From JACPUX01 sp964517465 (lineage in GTDB: Bacteria; Pseudomonadota; Gammaproteobacteria; Burkholderiales; Casimicrobiaceae): a DNA stretch of 64,000 bases. This document shows, in pieces, positions 62,241-64,000 of this stretch (position 1 is the first letter of the stretch; every line of letters starts with the position of its first letter). The notes below the pieces were generated by a model. The model ran no database searches. It was not told the origin of the DNA and saw nothing but the letters and a program-made list of their open reading frames with translations. The DNA is taken from NCBI GenBank assembly GCA_964517465.1, contig CAZFEK010000003.1, positions 66,498 through 130,497 on the forward strand, read 5' to 3'. Made by a program: the position numbers and the translations under genes.

Positions 62241-63365
62241 ATGAAGCGCGCGCTCATCCTTTCCGGCGGCGGCGCGCGAGCGGCCTATCAGGCCGGCGTG
62301 CTCAAAGCCATTGCCGAACTCGTTCCGCCCGGCAGCCGCAATCCCTTCGGCATCATCTGTGGCACTTCGGCCGGGGCGATCAACGCTGCGGCCCTGGCGT
62401 CCGGCGCGCACGATCTTTTGGGCGCGAGTGAAGCGATGTGCCGCGTTTGGGCGGGACTCACCATCGATCGCGTCTATCGTGCCGAAACCTGGCCGCTGCT
62501 GCGCATCGCCGGCCGCTGGGCGCGCGCTTTCCTTTCCGGGAAACCAGCGCAGCGCCCCGTGGGTCTGCTGGACAACAGTCCCCTCAAAGAGCTGCTGGCA
62601 CAAGCCATTCCATGGTCCGCGATACGCACCAACCTCGATCTGGGCGTCGTCGATGTTCTGGCCATCACCGCGTCGAGTTACGATTCCGGCCTGTCGGTGA
62701 GCTTCTGTATGGGTGCCGAATCGCTTCCGATGTGGGAACGCTCGCAGCGTCTGGGGGTGCGCACTTCCATCGGCATCGACCATCTGATGGCTTCGAGCGC
62801 CATCCCTTTTTTGTTCCCGCCGGTCAAAATCGGCGACGAGTTCTTTGGCGACGGGGCCATCCACCAAGTCGCACCCACCGCGCCGGCGCTGCATTTGGGA
62901 GCTGACCGCATACTGGTCATCGGCGCCAACCGGGCGCGCAATCAACGCGCGCCCCGCCGCCCCGAAGGCGGCCCGAGCCTCGCCCAAATCGGCGGGCATG
63001 TGCTGGCCAGCATCTTCACCGACGCCCTGGGCACCGATCTGGAAAAGGTGCGCTTGGTCAACGTCGCCGTGCGCCAGATTCCGCCCGAACAATTGCCCAT
63101 GAGCCCCATGCCCTTGCGCGACGTGGGCCTGTGTGTGCTCACCCCCAGCGTTTCGCTGCAGGCCCTGGCCCTCGAACACCACGGCCGCCTGCCCCGTTCC
63201 CTGCGCATGCTTCTGGGCCGTGTAGGCGGCACCGACGAGGGGGGCGCGGCGCTTTTGTCGTATCTGCTCTTCGACGCCAGCTATTGCCGCGCCTTGATCA
63301 ATCTGGGCTATCGCGACGGCATGGCGGCAAAAAAAGATCTCTTTGCCTTCTTGCGTGAAGCGTGA
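62241..63365 (+). CDS. Patatin-like phospholipase family protein
   Basis: A 374-residue serine lipid hydrolase with the oxyanion-hole motif SGGGARAAYQAG, the nucleophile GTSAGAIN and the catalytic Asp in FFGDGAIHQVAP. The Ser-Asp dyad is thus intact. No signal peptide is present, so it is probably cytoplasmic or membrane-associated. The C-terminal region (LEKVRLVNVAVRQIPPEQ onward) is longer than the minimal patatin domain. It may act in phospholipid turnover. Confidence 0.92.
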   Translation: MKRALILSGGGARAAYQAGVLKAIAELVPPGSRNPFGIICGTSAGAINAAALASGAHDLLGASEAMCRVWAGLTIDRVYRAETWPLLRIAGRWARAFLSGKPAQRPVGLLDNSPLKELLAQAIPWSAIRTNLDLGVVDVLAITASSYDSGLSVSFCMGAESLPMWERSQRLGVRTSIGIDHLMASSAIPFLFPPVKIGDEFFGDGAIHQVAPTAPALHLGADRILVIGANRARNQRAPRRPEGGPSLAQIGGHVLASIFTDALGTDLEKVRLVNVAVRQIPPEQLPMSPMPLRDVGLCVLTPSVSLQALALEHHGRLPRSLRMLLGRVGGTDEGGAALLSYLLFDASYCRALINLGYRDGMAAKKDLFAFLREA

Positions 63366-63433
63366 GGCGGCGCGCGCCTCGAAAACCAGCGGCTCCTCGC
63401 CGCCAGCCAGGCGCTTGCCCGCTTGGACTTTCT

Positions 63434-63862
63434 CTAGATGAGTCCCCGGCCCGGGATTAGACCCGGGCCTGCGCGGCCATTGTCCCTGGGCCGAGGCCGG
63501 GTCGCGCTCCGAGAACCTTGGCGGCAACGATCTTGGTAGGCCCGAAACACGTCGTTGCAGCCCTGCTTGCGCTGTACGAAGCGCTGCTGTTGCGCCGCGG
63601 CCTCTGCGTGACACTCGGCTTTCACCCGCGCAAGACAGGTCGCCGATTGCCGACACTGCCGATTCCGGTTGCGACAAGTTTGCCGCAGCCCCTCCAGATA
63701 GCGTTTCTTCTCGAAATCGGCATCGTTGATACACTGAAGCCGCATGCTCTGCTCATACTCCCACGCGGCACGGCCACAGCCGGTGACCGAGTCGTTGGCG
63801 AGAATGATTCCATGGGCTCCTAGCCAGGAATCATTGGCAAAGCTGCGCCAAGCCTGGAGCAT
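63434..63862 (-). CDS. Cys-rich hypothetical protein, possibly interrupted by a stop near its N-terminus
   Basis: The 142-residue frame holds regularly spaced cysteines (LQCINDADF, TCRNRNRQCRQSATCLARVKAEC, GCNDVFRAYQDRC) and an Arg/Gly/Pro-rich end; no family is recognised. A better start lies upstream in the same frame: an ATG at 63913 behind a strong GGGAGG site, but a TGA at 63892-63890 intervenes after seven codons. It may be a pseudogene, a gene starting at 63862 without a good ribosome site, or non-coding. The remaining 63914-64000 shows nothing I can name. Confidence 0.35.
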   Translation of the reverse strand: MLQAWRSFANDSWLGAHGIILANDSVTGCGRAAWEYEQSMRLQCINDADFEKKRYLEGLRQTCRNRNRQCRQSATCLARVKAECHAEAAAQQQRFVQRKQGCNDVFRAYQDRCRQGSRSATRPRPRDNGRAGPGLIPGRGLI

Positions 63863-64000
63863 GGCCAGTGACGACGCAAGAGTTGGCCTTCATGTTGCTG
63901 CAAATCCGACCATTGCCACCTCCCTCACAAGCTCCGAGGGATCATGCTAGTGTAGTGTCTCTCAAATGACTATGCATTTAGGCCGCTGCCTGCTGTTGGG

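Noticed and set aside
61638..63734. A 698-codon open frame antisense to the patatin gene
   Set aside because: It mirrors the real gene in GC-rich DNA, has a Gly/Ala/His/Gln/Arg-rich composition without domains, and the plus-strand frame carries the intact GGGARAAYQ, GTSAG and DGA motifs.

Overview
The window is a GC-rich stretch of bacterial chromosome made mostly of housekeeping genes. Gene content and order point to a betaproteobacterium: pilMNOP divergent from ponA, pepP-ubiH next to dusB-fis-purH, nadD-rsfS-rlmH-maf-rng, a Pcm-like gene beside tolC and waaA, and one giant DUF3683/FAD/Fe-S oxidoreductase. An environmental member of the Rhodocyclales/Nitrosomonadales type is plausible, but the exact order cannot be fixed from the sequence alone. 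I see no rRNA, tRNA, CRISPR array, insertion sequence or prophage.

Layout. 1-2829 (minus): type IV pilus assembly genes pilM-N-O-P, with pilP cut by the window edge; PBP1a is divergent. 5279-8620: a small unrecognised gene, hemB, engB and cytochrome c4, with an unannotated chain of hairpins between hemB and engB. 8722-12781 (minus): two secreted serine proteases of unrelated folds sharing the same C-terminal module. 12954-20451: dTDP-rhamnose genes rfbBACD, a nucleotide-sugar epimerase, a glycosyltransferase, and divergent waaC-waaA for the LPS inner core. 20426-26846 (minus): a complete tripartite RND efflux system with an embedded Pcm-like methyltransferase. 27227-32168 (plus): a branched-chain amino acid type ABC transporter livK-HMGF. 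32402-42382 (minus): small genes, then acyP-nudF-hemF-purD, pagP, purH-fis-dusB and ubiH-pepP. 42630-44110: 5-FCL and folD. 44143-44715: a near-identical tandem repeat abutting a truncated TonB-receptor plug gene. 44900-49741 (plus): a diguanylate cyclase and nadD-rsfS-rlmH-maf-rng. 49895-52966: a large secreted protein with the same C-terminal module as the two proteases. 53159-61612 (minus): a small cytochrome c, a DUF255 thioredoxin-fold protein, an unknown 531-residue protein, a HIT protein and the DUF3683 oxidoreductase. 61797-63862: a small lipoprotein, a patatin-like phospholipase and a Cys-rich ORF.

Much of the window serves the cell envelope: pili, murein, O-antigen and LPS core, lipid A palmitoylation, efflux and secreted proteases. 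The rest is purine, heme, NAD, folate and ubiquinone synthesis, ribosome maturation and electron transfer. The points most worth a second look are the hairpin chain at 7158-7263, the three-gene family sharing a DUF5648-like C-terminus, the palindrome inside a promoter spacer near 33150, the 77-bp tandem repeat that ends a TonB-receptor remnant, and the Pcm homologue with an altered active-site motif.
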